Source of the DNA: Branchiostoma lanceolatum
Taxonomy: Eukaryota; Chordata; Leptocardii; Amphioxiformes; Branchiostomatidae
Reading direction: 5' to 3'
Assembly: GCF_035083965.1 (NCBI RefSeq)
Contig: NC_089723.1
Span: 35,204,193-35,268,192, forward strand
DNA length: 64,000 bases
Under the pieces are notes generated by a model. It saw only the letters and a program-made list of their open reading frames with translations, made no database searches and was not told the origin of the DNA. The translations under genes and the position numbers were made by a program. Positions 33,095 to 56,300 of the stretch are shown here, piece after piece (the first letter of the stretch is position 1; each line of letters starts with the position of its first letter).

Positions 33095-33920
33095 TTACTT
33101 CTTGCTTGGACTATTGTTCACTCCCTGAGTAGCATTTTCTGGCGGCACCACCGGTTCCTTTCTGACCCTGGGGTCAACGTACGCTGCCCGTGACGTTGTC
33201 TGGAAGGAGTTGTACTCGTTCTTAAGCAGCGGCGGGTCCAGCTCGGGTTGACTGCCGGGAAAGCCGATGGGCTCCCGTTCGGCGAGGTGTTTTAAGGACT
33301 CCGGTACTCCCGCGGGCTTGGTGCTCAGTGTACTGCCGTAGGTGGTGTCGAAGTAGTGTTCATATTGAGAGGGGAGCCGCTTCGGGACTCTCTGATGCTC
33401 GACGTCGAAGTGATGCTCGTTCCAGTTGCCCACCAGCGTTTTGCTCCGGTAGCCCTCCTCCTGTGTGGTGGACCTGCAAATTGTCGCAAATTCCGCTTCT
33501 GGTTATTTTACATTTTAGTTGAGCCAATGTTTTGATTTCCTATTATCATGATGTGACATTATCTTTGTCTTTATATTCTATCTAATCGTAAATTCTGTTT
33601 TGATGAATGGTTATATTTTCTAGTCACTCTTTATTCCTGTATCATTTGTAATTTGTATTGTTGTGATTCATTGATATTGCAATGTAATTCTATTATTAGA
33701 GGTTGAACCCCCAGGAAATCTTTGAATAGTGCCACCAGGTGAAATGTATTCCTGGTTAGATCAAATTTCAACCTCCTTGGTTAGATAAATGAACTGAAAC
33801 TGACCTCCAGCCGAACTGGGTGAACTTGAGCTCGTCGTGCGTGTGTGTCCAGACCTCGCCCTGGCCCGACGCTCGCACCATGGAGCAGAACGGGGCGTCG
33901 CGTTCAGACATCAGATTCAT
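33095..33920 (-). CDS. CFAP68: CFAP68 (C11orf1 family), ciliary microtubule inner protein
   Basis: Coding exons are 33920-33805 and 33473-33095 on the minus strand. They join in phase 2 (tggag|gtcagt...ttgcag|gtcc) to give 164 aa. Landmarks shared with vertebrate C11orf1 are GQGEVWT, FTQFGWRSTTQEEGYRSKTL, VGNWNEHHFD, LPSQYEHYFDTTYGS and GFPGSQPELDPP. The family's usual length is about 150 aa. CFAP68 is a structural protein inside axonemal doublet microtubules and has no catalytic motif. The first ATG after the acceptor at 33933 was taken as the start. A noncoding first exon probably runs from about 34560 to 34432 (donor cag|gtaag). The sites at 34591-34615 fit a ciliary promoter. Confidence 0.92.
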
Positions 33921-34590
33921 GACTGGAGCTTCCTAAAGGTATCAGGAAGCATGGTTTATTAAAGAATGAATGAATGAAAGACGTTTATTGTACATTTATG
34001 CTCTTACCACAATGTAAGCTAAGTACTGGTCATGGCGATAAAGCAGAAGTACAATTACAGTGATATAAGAGTGTTTTCAACGAATGATTCAAGAAAAACA
34101 CGGAACAGCTCTTTATTCATAAAAAAGAACTTCATTGTTGTTATCCTTATCGCCGTGGTAACTTGACGTAACACGTTAACATTACTACCTAAAGTGTGCG
34201 GCCCCCTATGATGTCGACCCGAGATGTCTACATAGTATGTACTTTAACTTATAAGACATAAGTGGCAATCCTTCGTAGCTGTTTATGGTTGGCCCTAATC
34301 AATATAACTTTCTACGTTTTTCATTCCACACGATCTTGGCAACGTTCTTGCTTCCGCCCCTCCCCTTCCACCACGACAGACACGGCCGAAATAAATAAGT
34401 TAAAACTGTTACTTATACAAATCAAACTTACCTGACTTAAGACTTTAGAGAAGTGCAACACGAAGTAGTCTTGGCTATGCCTCTTTTACGTGAAAATGAC
34501 TTGAGTAAGGGTCGATATATATCGATCTCACAACACGGAGCTGAAGCACTAGTGCTCAAAACAGCTGTAAGGAAGTCTTCTGTGGACGCG

Positions 34591-34603
34591 GTTGCCTAGC
34601 AAT
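34591..34603 (-). promoter_or_regulatory. RFX X-box-like element upstream of CFAP68
   Basis: gttgcctagcaat has a perfect left half-site GTTGCC, a two-base spacer and a right half AGCAAT close to RGYAAC. RFX factors bind such sites to drive ciliary genes. It lies 30-160 bases upstream of the inferred first exon of CFAP68, the expected position. Confidence 0.5.
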
Positions 34604-34615
34604 TGACGTCACGTG
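34604..34615. promoter_or_regulatory. CRE palindrome overlapping an E-box
   Basis: TGACGTCA (34604-34611) is a perfect CREB/ATF site. It overlaps CACGTG (34610-34615). Both directly abut the X-box-like element, which supports a compact CFAP68 promoter. Confidence 0.45.
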
Positions 34616-35097
34616 ACGATCTCGTTTCCAGACACGCTCCCGTGCCCAGGGTACCGTGCCACCGCTGACATAGACCAGCCGGCGTTCAGGAGTTTCCGGT
34701 AACTTTTCAAAAACACGACATTTGCCTCCCCCCAGGCCTTCCTACTAGAGTACGGATCATAAAAATCGGCAAAAAGGGAATAATTGGCCAAGAGAGTCAG
34801 TCCGCTTGAAGTTTAAAACCAAACCTAAGTTATGGTAGCATGCAAATTATTCTCCCTATAACGTTAGCCATCGTAGGAATAGTCTGGAAAAGACTACATG
34901 TAGTTGCGAATGCTGACAAGGGGTGACGAATTTTTCAACATAGATTTTTTTTCTATCCGTTGACGAGAATCTCCTACGTGATAAGCATTTGTGGAGGTCT
35001 GGAGGATCTTGAAATACTTTACATAATGAGACCTTTCGAAGCCAAGGATATAATAAATCTTCCTGTGTCACTGTGTCATTATGCATCTACCAATGTA

Positions 35098-35333
35098 AAG
35101 CCCCTGTCACACTTGTGCATATACACAAGCCCGCATGAGCTGCGTATTAAAATGTTTTTGGTTTAGGTTAAGTTTGCAGCTGAATAAGTGATTTCTTAGG
35201 TTCGATCACTAGGCTGCGCAACGGTGGGTCCAAGTAGAAAACAACTTCCTCCCCGCAAAATTTACTTAAACCAAAAAATGTTAATGCGCAACTCACGCGC
35301 ACTTGAATATACGCACAAGTGTGACAGGGCCCT
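35098..35333. mobile_element. MITE with 'cctgtcacacttgtgc' ends
   Basis: Left end gcccctgtcacacttgtgca faces right end 'gcacaagtgtgacagggccc'. The subterminal 'gtttaggttaag' faces 'cttaaacc'. It is about 236 bp with no coding capacity. A related end (acaagtgtgaaccggccctt) occurs near 46940. Confidence 0.75.
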
Positions 35334-35569
35334 GAGTAGGCGTGATGACACTAAACGCGGTTTATTTTACATCTTCATAACGTCCTATACATGTAGAGCG
35401 TGATATTTGCTTATCATTATCAGAATTTTTAGTTAAAAGAATGTTATGTTCATCGTAACCTAATGACATCACGTATATATCTGTGCATGATGTGCGTGTA
35501 TCATCGTTATAATCTCTAGGCAGATGTAGGAGTCTGTAAAAAAGGTGCACCTCCAGAGAGACGTACCAA

Positions 35570-35790
35570 ACGCCTCCAGAAAAAACTACAAAACACCTAA
35601 AAAAACTACAAAACACCTCCAAAAATCATACCTGCATCATACCGCTATAAAATCCTCCAATCCTCCAAAACACCTTCCAAAAAGTACAAAATACCTTTAA
35701 AAAACAACTGCAAAACGCCTCCAGAAAAACCAACAAAACACCCTTAAAAGGAGTGCAAAAAACCTCCAGAAACACATATAAAACCGCCAA
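35570..35790 (+). repeat. Imperfect ~20-bp repeat of aaaactacaaaacacctcc
   Basis: At least seven imperfect units of acaaaacacctccagaaaaa type run in tandem. This is simple-sequence expansion. Confidence 0.75.
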
Positions 35791-36258
35791 ATACTGTGAA
35801 AATAACTTGCTACATCTGCTTGGATATTACATGTGTGACCCACTGAGCACGCCACTGACAGGTGCACATATGTAGTGGAACAGGCTGGGGCGTCTCACTG
35901 CACCGAACGAGGTCAGAAGGTTCCAAACAACAAATTACCTACACGGAACCCGATATTTTTCTGCTATTGTCTCGGAGATACAGCATGCCCCCCAACATGC
36001 CTGTGACCTCAACCGCAGCAAGCATGAGAAAAAAAGCCACGCCGGATAAAAACAGTTTGTAGGTCCAACTCAGAAACGCTATCACCAAGTCACTTAGCTG
36101 TTGTCCGACTGTTTCACCTTGAACGTGGGAAAATGCAGCGGAAAAGAATCTTGGGGCAACGTCAGCATTACTGATGCAAGGAATTTAGCCTTTTACATCT
36201 ATAACGTTACAGTGAGTGAAGTTGTCGTGAGTTCGTGCATTGGACTCTTTTTGTAAAG

Positions 36259-38894
36259 ATGGCTGCCACGCACAGAAAAGTCGTCTGCTGTATTCTATTG
36301 ACATTACTATTGGTTTTTATACTGAGTATGGTTCATCTCAACGGTGATGCTATGTCGGACGGCGAACTAGGTATGTGTCATGTTCATGCTTTTCGTTTGA
36401 GGGACAGAAATAATGAAGACCATGCCACTTAAGCTAGTAATAGCTAGTTAATTGCATGTTGCAGTACCTTTGTAATAAAATAAGGAAAATGTAGTTGGCG
36501 GTCGGAGGAAAATGATCCTACCCTCCAAATTGATGTTAGTATTTCCCAGGAGAAAGATAGGAAATCTATTGTGTACTTTGTTATGATTTAAATTGATTGT
36601 AGTAATACGTTCATTTGGGTGGACTTGAAAATCTTTGGTATAGTTTAAGGGAATGTAAGCAAAATCGTCACATCATAATAGTTAAACGTCACGTACAATG
36701 GTTTGTCATTTAGATTGTTTAAATTGTACGAGTGGGTATATACACACACTTTGACCGCGGTATTGGTGTCTGGTAATACTATAGCCTATAGTTACGGTTG
36801 TTCACCAAGACAGAAAAACAACACTCACTTTCAAAAGACTCTTTGTTCTGTAAATAGGCGTCCTTGCATGCCGCTGGGTATGGCCGGTCGCAACTTGGCA
36901 CAATCTTTAGCTGTATGTTGATAGAATTACTTCAGCTGTATGTAGTTTCCCTCGCGCCGTCTACTGCTAAGTATATATGTGCAGCGGGGAGAGTCCCATG
37001 TTCCGACACAGGGCTCTAAAGTGTATGTTTCGATGCCTCTATGTTCCTGTACCCCGGTGTTAGGGTTAAGGTTGTCGTTAGGATTAGTCGTATCTGAAGT
37101 CGGAACATAGGGGTGTCGGAACATCGGAGTGTAGTAATTGGCGCAGCTACTCTCGTGTGTGTATCTTGACTCTATTATAAAACCAAATGATCATGTCGTC
37201 ACACTACTATGCTGTAAACGCATCTAAATTCGCGTGGTTTTAATTTCGCGTTAAGACTAAAATTGAGTGTTCACGGTGGTTTTGAGTTCACAGCAGCGCT
37301 ACAGTCACATACTGCTACAGTATTTGACAAAAATACTTGCGGTGGTCTTAAGTTCGCGGTGAAACGGTCGCCGCGAAAACCGCGAACATAAAACCACCGC
37401 GAATATTTCTGCATTTACAGTATCTCGCGATCGTAGTTCCCAGACAATAGGCATAAACCATCTACACGCTACCAAGTAGACTAGTGATCATTGGGTGACC
37501 ACAAAGAGGGATAACGTAGTAACTTTTTTTACTCCTGAAGGGCTCTTTCTTCAGTTCAAGAAGTCAGGAACCAAAAAGAAAGCCCGAGACGACAGCGAAG
37601 AAGGTGGACAAGACAGGAGACACCTCGAAGCCCACGGAGACAGAAAACAAGAAGGGCGTACGACGACAGAGGTGTTACAAGGCAGAGCTGAAGGAGACGA
37701 GGAGGACTACGAAGGAGAAGGCATCGGGGAGGGGGGCGAAGCGGAGGAGAACAGTGATAGCAAGTTGTCCTTCAGCGTGGTGAACATGGACCGTCTTAAT
37801 GATGAATCTGCCAACGGTCCTGCATATTCAGGTATTGCGCGTCTTATACATTTTGCGAAGTTTCTGAAGGAAATGATAGTTAGATCCCTTCAGTAGTGCG
37901 CCATGTATGTGTAGGTTAGCGGGTTTTCAAGGACAGGTTTAATAGCAGGTTGTCTTAAGATGGGTAAATGGGTACTGCTTTTTGATCAAGATTTTATAGT
38001 ACTATGTTAACCCTGGTAGTTTTTTTTTGTACCGCAGGGTTATGAAACATTCATTGGAAGCCTCTTATCAGATCACCTCGTTGCGCCTTTCCTTGGTGGA
38101 GGTGTGCGATTTAAGCCCTCTAGCATCTCACGTTAGAACTACAGCTGTCTGTATGTAATGCACTTTCCGAACATTTTCTGTAAAATATAGTACTACAGTA
38201 CTATACTTGGAGTACGTTCGTTTGCTAAGAGAATCTAAGTTGAAAAAATCATTTTGAATAGTTATTAAGTGTACTATATGTACACAGAGATAGTAGATAA
38301 CTTCAGCTTCTGTATCTGGAAGAGAAAAAAGATGTGTCATGTGACAATCAGCCTCGTGACTTTAATTCGTTAGAGTTGAAGAACAGTTTATTTCTTCATG
38401 ATATATCTACCTGTGGTATGGAGTGAAATATAATAAAATTATGATTATAATAATAAACACTTTAAAATCGACTCTTTGTCTTTCAGGATACATGGTCGGA
38501 CTTTTCCTCACAGTTTCTGCTGTAGCGGTTCTGGGAGTTGCTGTCAAAGGCGCGGTGTTTCTATCAAGGTGAGAAGTTCTGAGTACACTACTGGTGCACT
38601 AGTGACTGTGATGATACCATTGCTGAATATCTAATACAATTTTTGGTGTGCACGGGAGATAGATGATGCCCCAGCACTTGTAAAATGCGCTCTTTTTTTA
38701 GTAGCAAAACTGCTGTTCGAATCACAATAATACGTAGAACGTCCCCAGAGGCCGGTTCATTTGTTAAGTTGGGAAGCGTCAAACGTGCATATAAATCACA
38801 TTTGTGACAAGTGAAATTGTTATCAATAAGTTGTTGTTCTGTGCTCTGTTTTACTTTGTATAGACGCGGGAGAAGACGATCAACAAAATCCTGA
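36259..38894 (+). CDS. Unrecognised small membrane protein, 171 aa
   Basis: Four exons are inferred: 36259-36370, 37541-37831, 38487-38568 and 38864-38894, total 516 nt, with phases 1, 1 and 2 matching. Residues 8-26 (VVCCILLTLLLVFILSMVH) are a signal peptide or signal anchor. Residues 38-133 are hydrophilic, first basic (KKSGTKKKARDD) then strongly acidic (EGDEEDYEGEGIGEGGEAEE). Residues 137-160 (core GLFLTVSAVAVLGVAVKGAV) are a transmembrane helix, followed by a basic cytosolic tail RRGRRRSTKS. A type I single-pass protein after signal cleavage is the simplest topology. No family was recognised. The least certain point is the exon 2 acceptor; tcctgaag|gg at 37540 keeps phase and follows a T-rich tract. 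Confidence 0.6.
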
Positions 38895-40063
38895 TGTGTG
38901 TTTGCATCATCACTGTCACCGTGGTAACCGGTGGATCACAAGACGAGCACGTACCATCAATCATACCGCAATACCTGCTGGGAAGGCCTGCCCACCCACC
39001 AATCATTCAACGTCATCAGGCTTAGGGATAGTACATAAACTCGTTTTCTTCAAAGTGAAAAGATTTTGAAGGAAGCACATATTTGACTTTTCTGCTTCCC
39101 TGTTTGCAATAATCTGCATTGTCAGCATTATCATCTAAGATAAATCTGTATAGTGAGAAACCTGTGAATTGAGGAGGGCCACTGAAATGAACGACATGCC
39201 AAACAATGACAGAAAAATCACTGTTTATTCGTGAAATTAGTTAGTAGTACCCATAGAAGGGAAACAGACAAAAACTTTAACACTCACTGAATGTAGATAT
39301 GAGCAACAAATCAAGCGGTGCCTTTGGGTAGATATTTTTTGACATATGTACACAAAGTATCAAACTTTATCTTCATCTCCAGAAAAGTAATACAAATCAC
39401 AAGTCAAATCATGAAGCAGAACATCTATAGAACTGTTCCTTTGACGACAAACAATCGCCAATGCTGTCAAGATTAAACCGTGAATTTTCAGAGACAAAGT
39501 ACATTTTTACATCTTTACACGGAGTTTCTAACTTTACATCTATATCACCGGAACTAAAGTAGTCAAGTCATGAATCAGTTCATATCTAGATCTATCCATT
39601 TGACGTCAAGCAATCGCCAATACTGACAAGATTAAACCCTGAGTTTTCAAAGATATATATATATTCCTTTTTTTACATCTTTACACGAAGTTCTAAACTT
39701 AACGTTTGTATCACCGGAAGTAAGTATACAAGCCATGAAGTAGTTCATATCTAGATCTGTCCATTTGACGTCAAACAATCGCCGATACTGACAAGATTAA
39801 ACCCTGAGTTTTCAACGATATTGTCCTTTTTTTACATCTTTATACGAAGTTCCAAACTTTATATTCATATCACCGGAAAAGTATGCAAGCCAGAAGCTGT
39901 ACACATCTAGATCTGTCCATTTGACGAAAAAAAATCACCCATACTGACAAGATTAAAAGAATATTCAAAAACATGGTCCATTTATACACATTTACACGAA
40001 GTTTCTAACTTAATATCTATACCATCACCGGAAAATGTATACAATTCCTGGAGCAGTACATTT
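38895..40063. other. Intergenic, 3' UTRs converging
   Basis: The interval lies between two convergent genes. The right two thirds (from about 39300) is the tandem array downstream of the FkbM gene. The left third shows no recognised feature and no canonical AATAAA close to the stop at 38894. Confidence 0.5.
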
Positions 40064-50942
<10,879 letters not shown>

Positions 50943-51086
50943 CTTGATTTTTTTGCCGTCCCTATTATGCTATGCCATGATAGGCTATGGTATACCTGCA
51001 GTCGGGTGTAATTTAAGTTATCAATAATTGATAAGCCGAGCTGCATCATTTATAAGGTACGTCAACGAGTGTCAGAGTTTTCATAT

Positions 51087-51481
51087 GGCCATGTTGATTT
51101 GATTATATGGATGACATCCTCTGGGAACCCCAAAACTGATGCGAGCGTGCGAATAAAAAAAGGTTTAAAAAAAGAGTTGCCTTCCTCATAAAATCTACGT
51201 GGTCAGGAAGGTTGAACAAATGACTATACACACAGAGAATAGTATACCAAATTCTGGATTCTTCATTTTTGGTCTTTCACGTCCTCTTCTTTGAGTTTGG
51301 CATTCTAGACATTAGTATCTGTTTTCGGAAATATCTCTTTGCAGTTTACGGAATGTATTTGCCCAATTTGTAGCAGCTTTACGCGATTTACAGTATGATA
51401 GAGAACTTTTTTTCTTTTAGAAATGAACGAAAATTGATGCGCGCGCGGATGTTATCCATATAATCAAATATCAACATGGCC
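51087..51481 (+). mobile_element. 395-bp MITE, copy 2
   Basis: Ends ggccatgttgatttgattat and ccatataatcaaatatcaac plus atggcc are inverted repeats with atggatgacat/gatgttatccat inside. The interior is colinear with the reverse complement of 47395-47790 over its whole length. Confidence 0.87.
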
Positions 51482-52273
51482 TGATAATATCAGAATACGA
51501 GTCCTATTTTCGAATCACACCTAATATACTGTGCCGGATCGTGAAAGAAGATAGTAAAGAATTGTATATTTCAATGGACTTAAACAGCATGACATGTGAC
51601 AACCCCTGCATGGTATACATAGACGATTGAAATTCCTCCAATGGTTGTAAAAACCCATTCTAAACCCATACTATACACTCCTGTATTAGGTAGATTAGCC
51701 CTTAGATATACATGCATATAGAACTGTAGTTATGTACCAGCCATACTTTATACCTTGTACAATTGTTGCGCAATAAAGTTATCTATATTACATGATGCAA
51801 AATAAATCAAGCAACTGGATAGACTCTCTAAAGAGTTAGACGTTTCAGATACCATTCACTATCCTCTATCTGAAGGTGTGTCTGTGTACTTAATTGAAGA
51901 TTTCAGAGAGAGAGCGAGTGTGTGCAGCCGAGCGGTAGTCATAGGTTAAAGGTCCACATCCTAGTGTTAGTGTGATGTTTATTTTCGTTTATTTCATCGC
52001 AAAATGGCTGGGTTGCCCATTTAACTTAATTGATTTGTAAAAGTTGATTTCCAAGAGGGCCCAACATTAGTCTCTACCAGACTACCTACGCCGGCTATAG
52101 GGAGAATAGCTGCCAGGGTTTCACTTGCAGGCTCCGTCCTATAATGGCATATTGGACCCTTAGCATACTATTCACTCCATTGGGCCAATTTCTACTATTT
52201 TCCCAGCCATCCGCGGGGCCGTAGAGGGTAGCCCAACATGTGCAAGACAAGACATGCTACATTCAGTCAGGAG

Positions 52274-52560
52274 ACAAGCTACGGCCGCGTGGCGCGTTGG
52301 GTACACCCGATCCCTCGATCTCGGAAGTTAAGCAACGCGCGGTCCGGACAGTGCTTGGATGGGGGACCAACCAAGGACGTCCGGATTGCTGTAGCCTCAC
52401 GAAGCTTTCCACGAAATCGTCTTCCGGGAGGGACGTAAAACGGGGGTCCCGTGCTCGAGGAGGTGCCTCGAACACGTTAAACAGCCTCATTACCCTACAC
52501 ATTGGGTACCTGCCTGTGGCACTGGCTGCAAATACACCTGATATTAGGAACAAATAAAAT
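52274..52560 (+). repeat. 5S rRNA-derived SINE
   Basis: The head (52274-52398) reads gctacggccgcg, tacacccgatc, cgatctcggaagttaagcaa, agtgcttggatgggggacc and attgctgtagcc. This is the order and spacing of a 5S rRNA gene including its internal control regions, with many substitutions. It is followed by a non-5S tail with gggacgtaaaacgggggtcc, cgaacacgttaaac and 'ggcactggctgcaaatac', as in the SINE at 2985-3300. It resembles SINE3-type elements and is not a functional 5S gene. Confidence 0.8.
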
Positions 52561-53362
52561 CCGATGCGTCAAAACAAAAAGGTTAGTAGCTACTCGCATC
52601 AACATACCGTAGCCCCGCATACCAACATTAAAACTTATACTGGTATATTGACGGACCTCCATCCACTGTCTTATCGATTGAACTGCTTGTTTTGATTGAC
52701 AGCGATGACGTGCAGGTAGCAATGTTTACGTAATACAGGTCATTGACCTTGAATTTAACGAATAATGTAGATGTACAATATTGGTCTTATAAGCTGGACA
52801 GCATGCAACGTTGCATTCATCAAAGTACTATGAAAAAAAGCGGAGCTCGGTAAAGTCATTTGCGATGCAATGATGTAAACTGAACCAGACTAGTATTACA
52901 CTCTTCTCTTAAAATAAGCAGCATATCTGTTTGTTTTCGGTAGGAGGCGTAGTTGAACAAGTAAAGATTTTGTTATACCTAATGTGGCATCCCCATGCTT
53001 ACAATCAGTCACAAGTTCACTCAAAATTTACGAGAAGACATTCAGCAATGGTATTATCACAAACAGTGCACCAGTAGTGTTCTCACCTTAATAGAAACAT
53101 CGCGCCTCTAACGTTATCACACTCTGGAGAACTTATTTGGGCAGAGATGATGATCATGATCAACTAATATGATTTATGCAAAGGATCGTATTTACATAAT
53201 CATCAGTCATAAGGGATAAAATCGTTTGGCGAGGGAATGAGGTCGTGGAACTCGAGTCAAGTTATCAAACGAGAATTTTAATGGTAGTCTCTTACAACTT
53301 ATATCTGTGTTGACAGCCACTCGAGGGAGTAGGGCGAATCTACATAGTGTCATTTCAGTTCA

Positions 53363-56300
53363 TCAGTTCTGTTGCAGCCGGGCTTTTCTAGCCCTCCTCT
53401 TGGCCTCAGCGGCTGCTATCCTCTCAGCTTCAAAAGTTGTGACGCTGTTGTAGCTCAGCTGACGCCAGGTGCTGCGATCGTTGCAGAGAGCTTCAAAGTT
53501 TGTGGGGTCAATGTGACCCTTCTTTAAGTAGTGTTTAAGGGTGTCTTTATATCTCTTTCTCTGTCCACCCCTAGGCCGTGTCCCTTGATCCAGTTGTCCA
53601 AACAGGGTCTGTTTGGGGAGCCGGTTTTCTGGCATCCGGACACAGTGACCAGTCCATCGTAGTTGGCTACGCATAATGAGTGCCTCTATACTACAGGAGC
53701 CAGCTTCAGCTAGCACACTAGTGTTGGTACGGTAGTCTGTCCAAGAGATGTTCAGAATACGACGTAGTGAGCGTTGGTGAAACTGTTCGAGAGTCTTGAG
53801 ATGTCGTCGATAGGTGACCCAAGCCTCGCATCCATAAAGAAGTGTTGGGAGCACTACGGCTTTATAAACTTGAAGCTTTGTTGTTGTCTTCAGGTTTTTG
53901 TTGTCGAAAACCCTTCCCCTTAAGTTTCCAAAGGCTGCGCAAGCGCTTCCTTGCCTGTGTGAAATGTCATCGTCAATGTTTCCTCTGTTATTAAGAGTGC
54001 TGCCAAGGTAGCAGAAGTGTTTGACGCATTCAAGGCGTACTCCATCCATGTAGAAACTTACTGCTGGTAGTTGTTGCCCAGGAGCTGGTTGGATCATGAC
54101 TTTAGTCTTTGACTTGTTTGTAGTCAGGCCAAGAAGTTTGTATGCAGAGTTGAACAAGTCAAGAGTGTCTTGTAGGTCTTGAGCCTGGTGGGCTGCGAGT
54201 TTACAATCATCAGCATACTGGAGGTCATTAACAGCAACCTTCTGGACTTTAGTGACAGCATTGAGACGTCTTAGGTTGAAAATACTGCCGTCATAACGGT
54301 ATCTGATTGTCACTCCAGGTGGAAGGTGGTCTTTGATAAGTAGCAGAACAGCAAACAGGTAAATGTCAAAGATTGTGGGTGCTAATATACACCCTTGTTT
54401 TACACCGGTCTTAATCGTAAATGGTTCAGTTTCTGAGCCATTGTAGAGTACCTTGGCAGTCATTCCATCGTGTAGCAGTCGAAGTATTGTTATGAATTTA
54501 TCCGGGCAACCAAACCGCTTCAGTATCTTCCAAAGTGCCTCACGATTCAGGGAATCGAAAGCCTTAGTCAGATCAATAAAGGCCATGAAGAGGGGCTGTC
54601 GTTGTTCTGTACATTTCTCTTGTATTTGTCTGGCAGTGAAAATCATGTCTACAGTACCTCTGGATGGCCTAAAACCACACTGAGTTTCAGGCAGTATTCC
54701 CTCGCTCAGGGGAAGGAGTCGATTCAGGAGTACTCTTGCCAAGATTTTACCAGCCGTTGACAGAAGGGCGATTCCCCGGTAATTCCCACAGTCTGATCTA
54801 TCACCTTTTTTGTAGATAATAGTTATTACTGCGTTCTTAAGGTCGTCTGGAAGAGTTTCATCCTCCCAGATTCGCAGAAGCAGACTGTGGACTCGAGCTG
54901 TGAGGTCGGGTCCGCCGAACTTGTAAACCTCAGCAGGGATACTGTCCGGCCCGCTTGCTTTGTTGTTTCTCAATTGCTGGACCGCCTTTTCAACTTCTTG
55001 GGGAAGGGGGGGTTCAGCAAGATCATTTTTTGGCGGATACATCGGTAGCTGTGAAATCGTTGTCTCACTGACAGTGGATTCTCGGTTGAGGAGTTTCTTA
55101 AAGTGTTCCTTCCACCTGGCTTGGATGCTGGCTTCATCTTTATACAGAATACTACCATCTTCAGATTTTAGGGGTGCCAAACCAGACTTGGTTGGACCAT
55201 AAAGCGCTTCGTGGCTTGGAAAAAGTTATGCATGTCATGTCAGTCTGCCAAGGCTTGAAGTTCTTGTGCTTTTGCTTCCCACCATGTGTTCTTCATATCA
55301 CGTATACGGGTTTGTACTTCAGCCTTAAGAAGTGAAAAGCGCTTGTGCTTTTCAGCATTGTGAAAGTCGTCTTGCCAGCATACAAATGCTTGGCGTTTCT
55401 TGTTAATCAGGTCTTGAATCTCACTATCGTGCTCATCAAACCAGTCTTCATTCACACGTTTGTGGAGACCAATGGTGTTCTTACAGGTTTGGAGCAGAAC
55501 GTTTTTAAGTGTATCCCATTGCTCTGCCACACTTCCGGAATGGGTAGGTCCAAGCTGAGTTAGGCGCTTGCGCAGATCAGTCTGAAACAGTTCCCTTTCG
55601 GACAGAGTTTGTAACTTATTAGTGTTGAAAGTTCGTCTTGTTACTTTGGGACCTTTTCGCACTTTCTTCTTCAATGAAATGTTCATTGTAGAACGAACTA
55701 GGCGATGATCAGTCCAGCATTCGTCAGCCCCCCGCATTGTGCGGGTGATCCTTACATCACGTTGATCTTTCGATCTTACAATAACATAATCCAAAAGATG
55801 CCAGTGCTTGGATCTAGGATGACACCAAGTAGTTTTGTATTTGTTTTTGAGTCTAAAGAGTGTGTTGGTGATCACTAGTTTGTATCGTGTGCAGAGTGAT
55901 AGGAGAAGTAGGCCATTAGAGTTGGCGTTTCCTACCCCGTTCTTGCCGATTGTGCCATTCCAGTGTGATCTTGTCAGTTGCTGGGATCGACTGAAGTATG
56001 TTTTCCAGATCCTCATAGAATTTCTCTTTGATGTTGTCTTCTGCGGTCAGAGTTGGGGCATAGCAGCTGATCACTGTTGCACTTTGTCGATTGTTGAGTT
56101 TGAGACGTAGAGTCATGAGTCTTTCATTCACTCCAATTGGAATTTCCTCTAGATCTTGCAGGAGAGAATTCCTTATAGCAAAGCCAACACCATGAATCCG
56201 TCTGTCCTCCTCTGGGAGACCTTTCCAGAAGAAAGTATATCCCCCAGCATCTTCTTGAAGTTGCCCTTCGTCTGCGAGTCGAGTTTCGCTAAGGGCAGCG

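Larger units (their letters stand above)
34616..36258. other. Intergenic between CFAP68 and the 171-aa membrane protein gene
   Basis: No exon was supported. Contents are a MITE at 35098-35333, an A/C-rich simple region at 35570-35790, and near 34750-34810 a stretch resembling 1255-1320 (cggcaaaaagggaataat). The right end must contain the promoter of the gene starting at 36259. Confidence 0.5.

Noticed and set aside
52274-52398. Functional 5S rRNA gene
   Set aside because: There are too many substitutions in the 5S-like part, no terminal T-run directly after it, and a SINE tail is attached.
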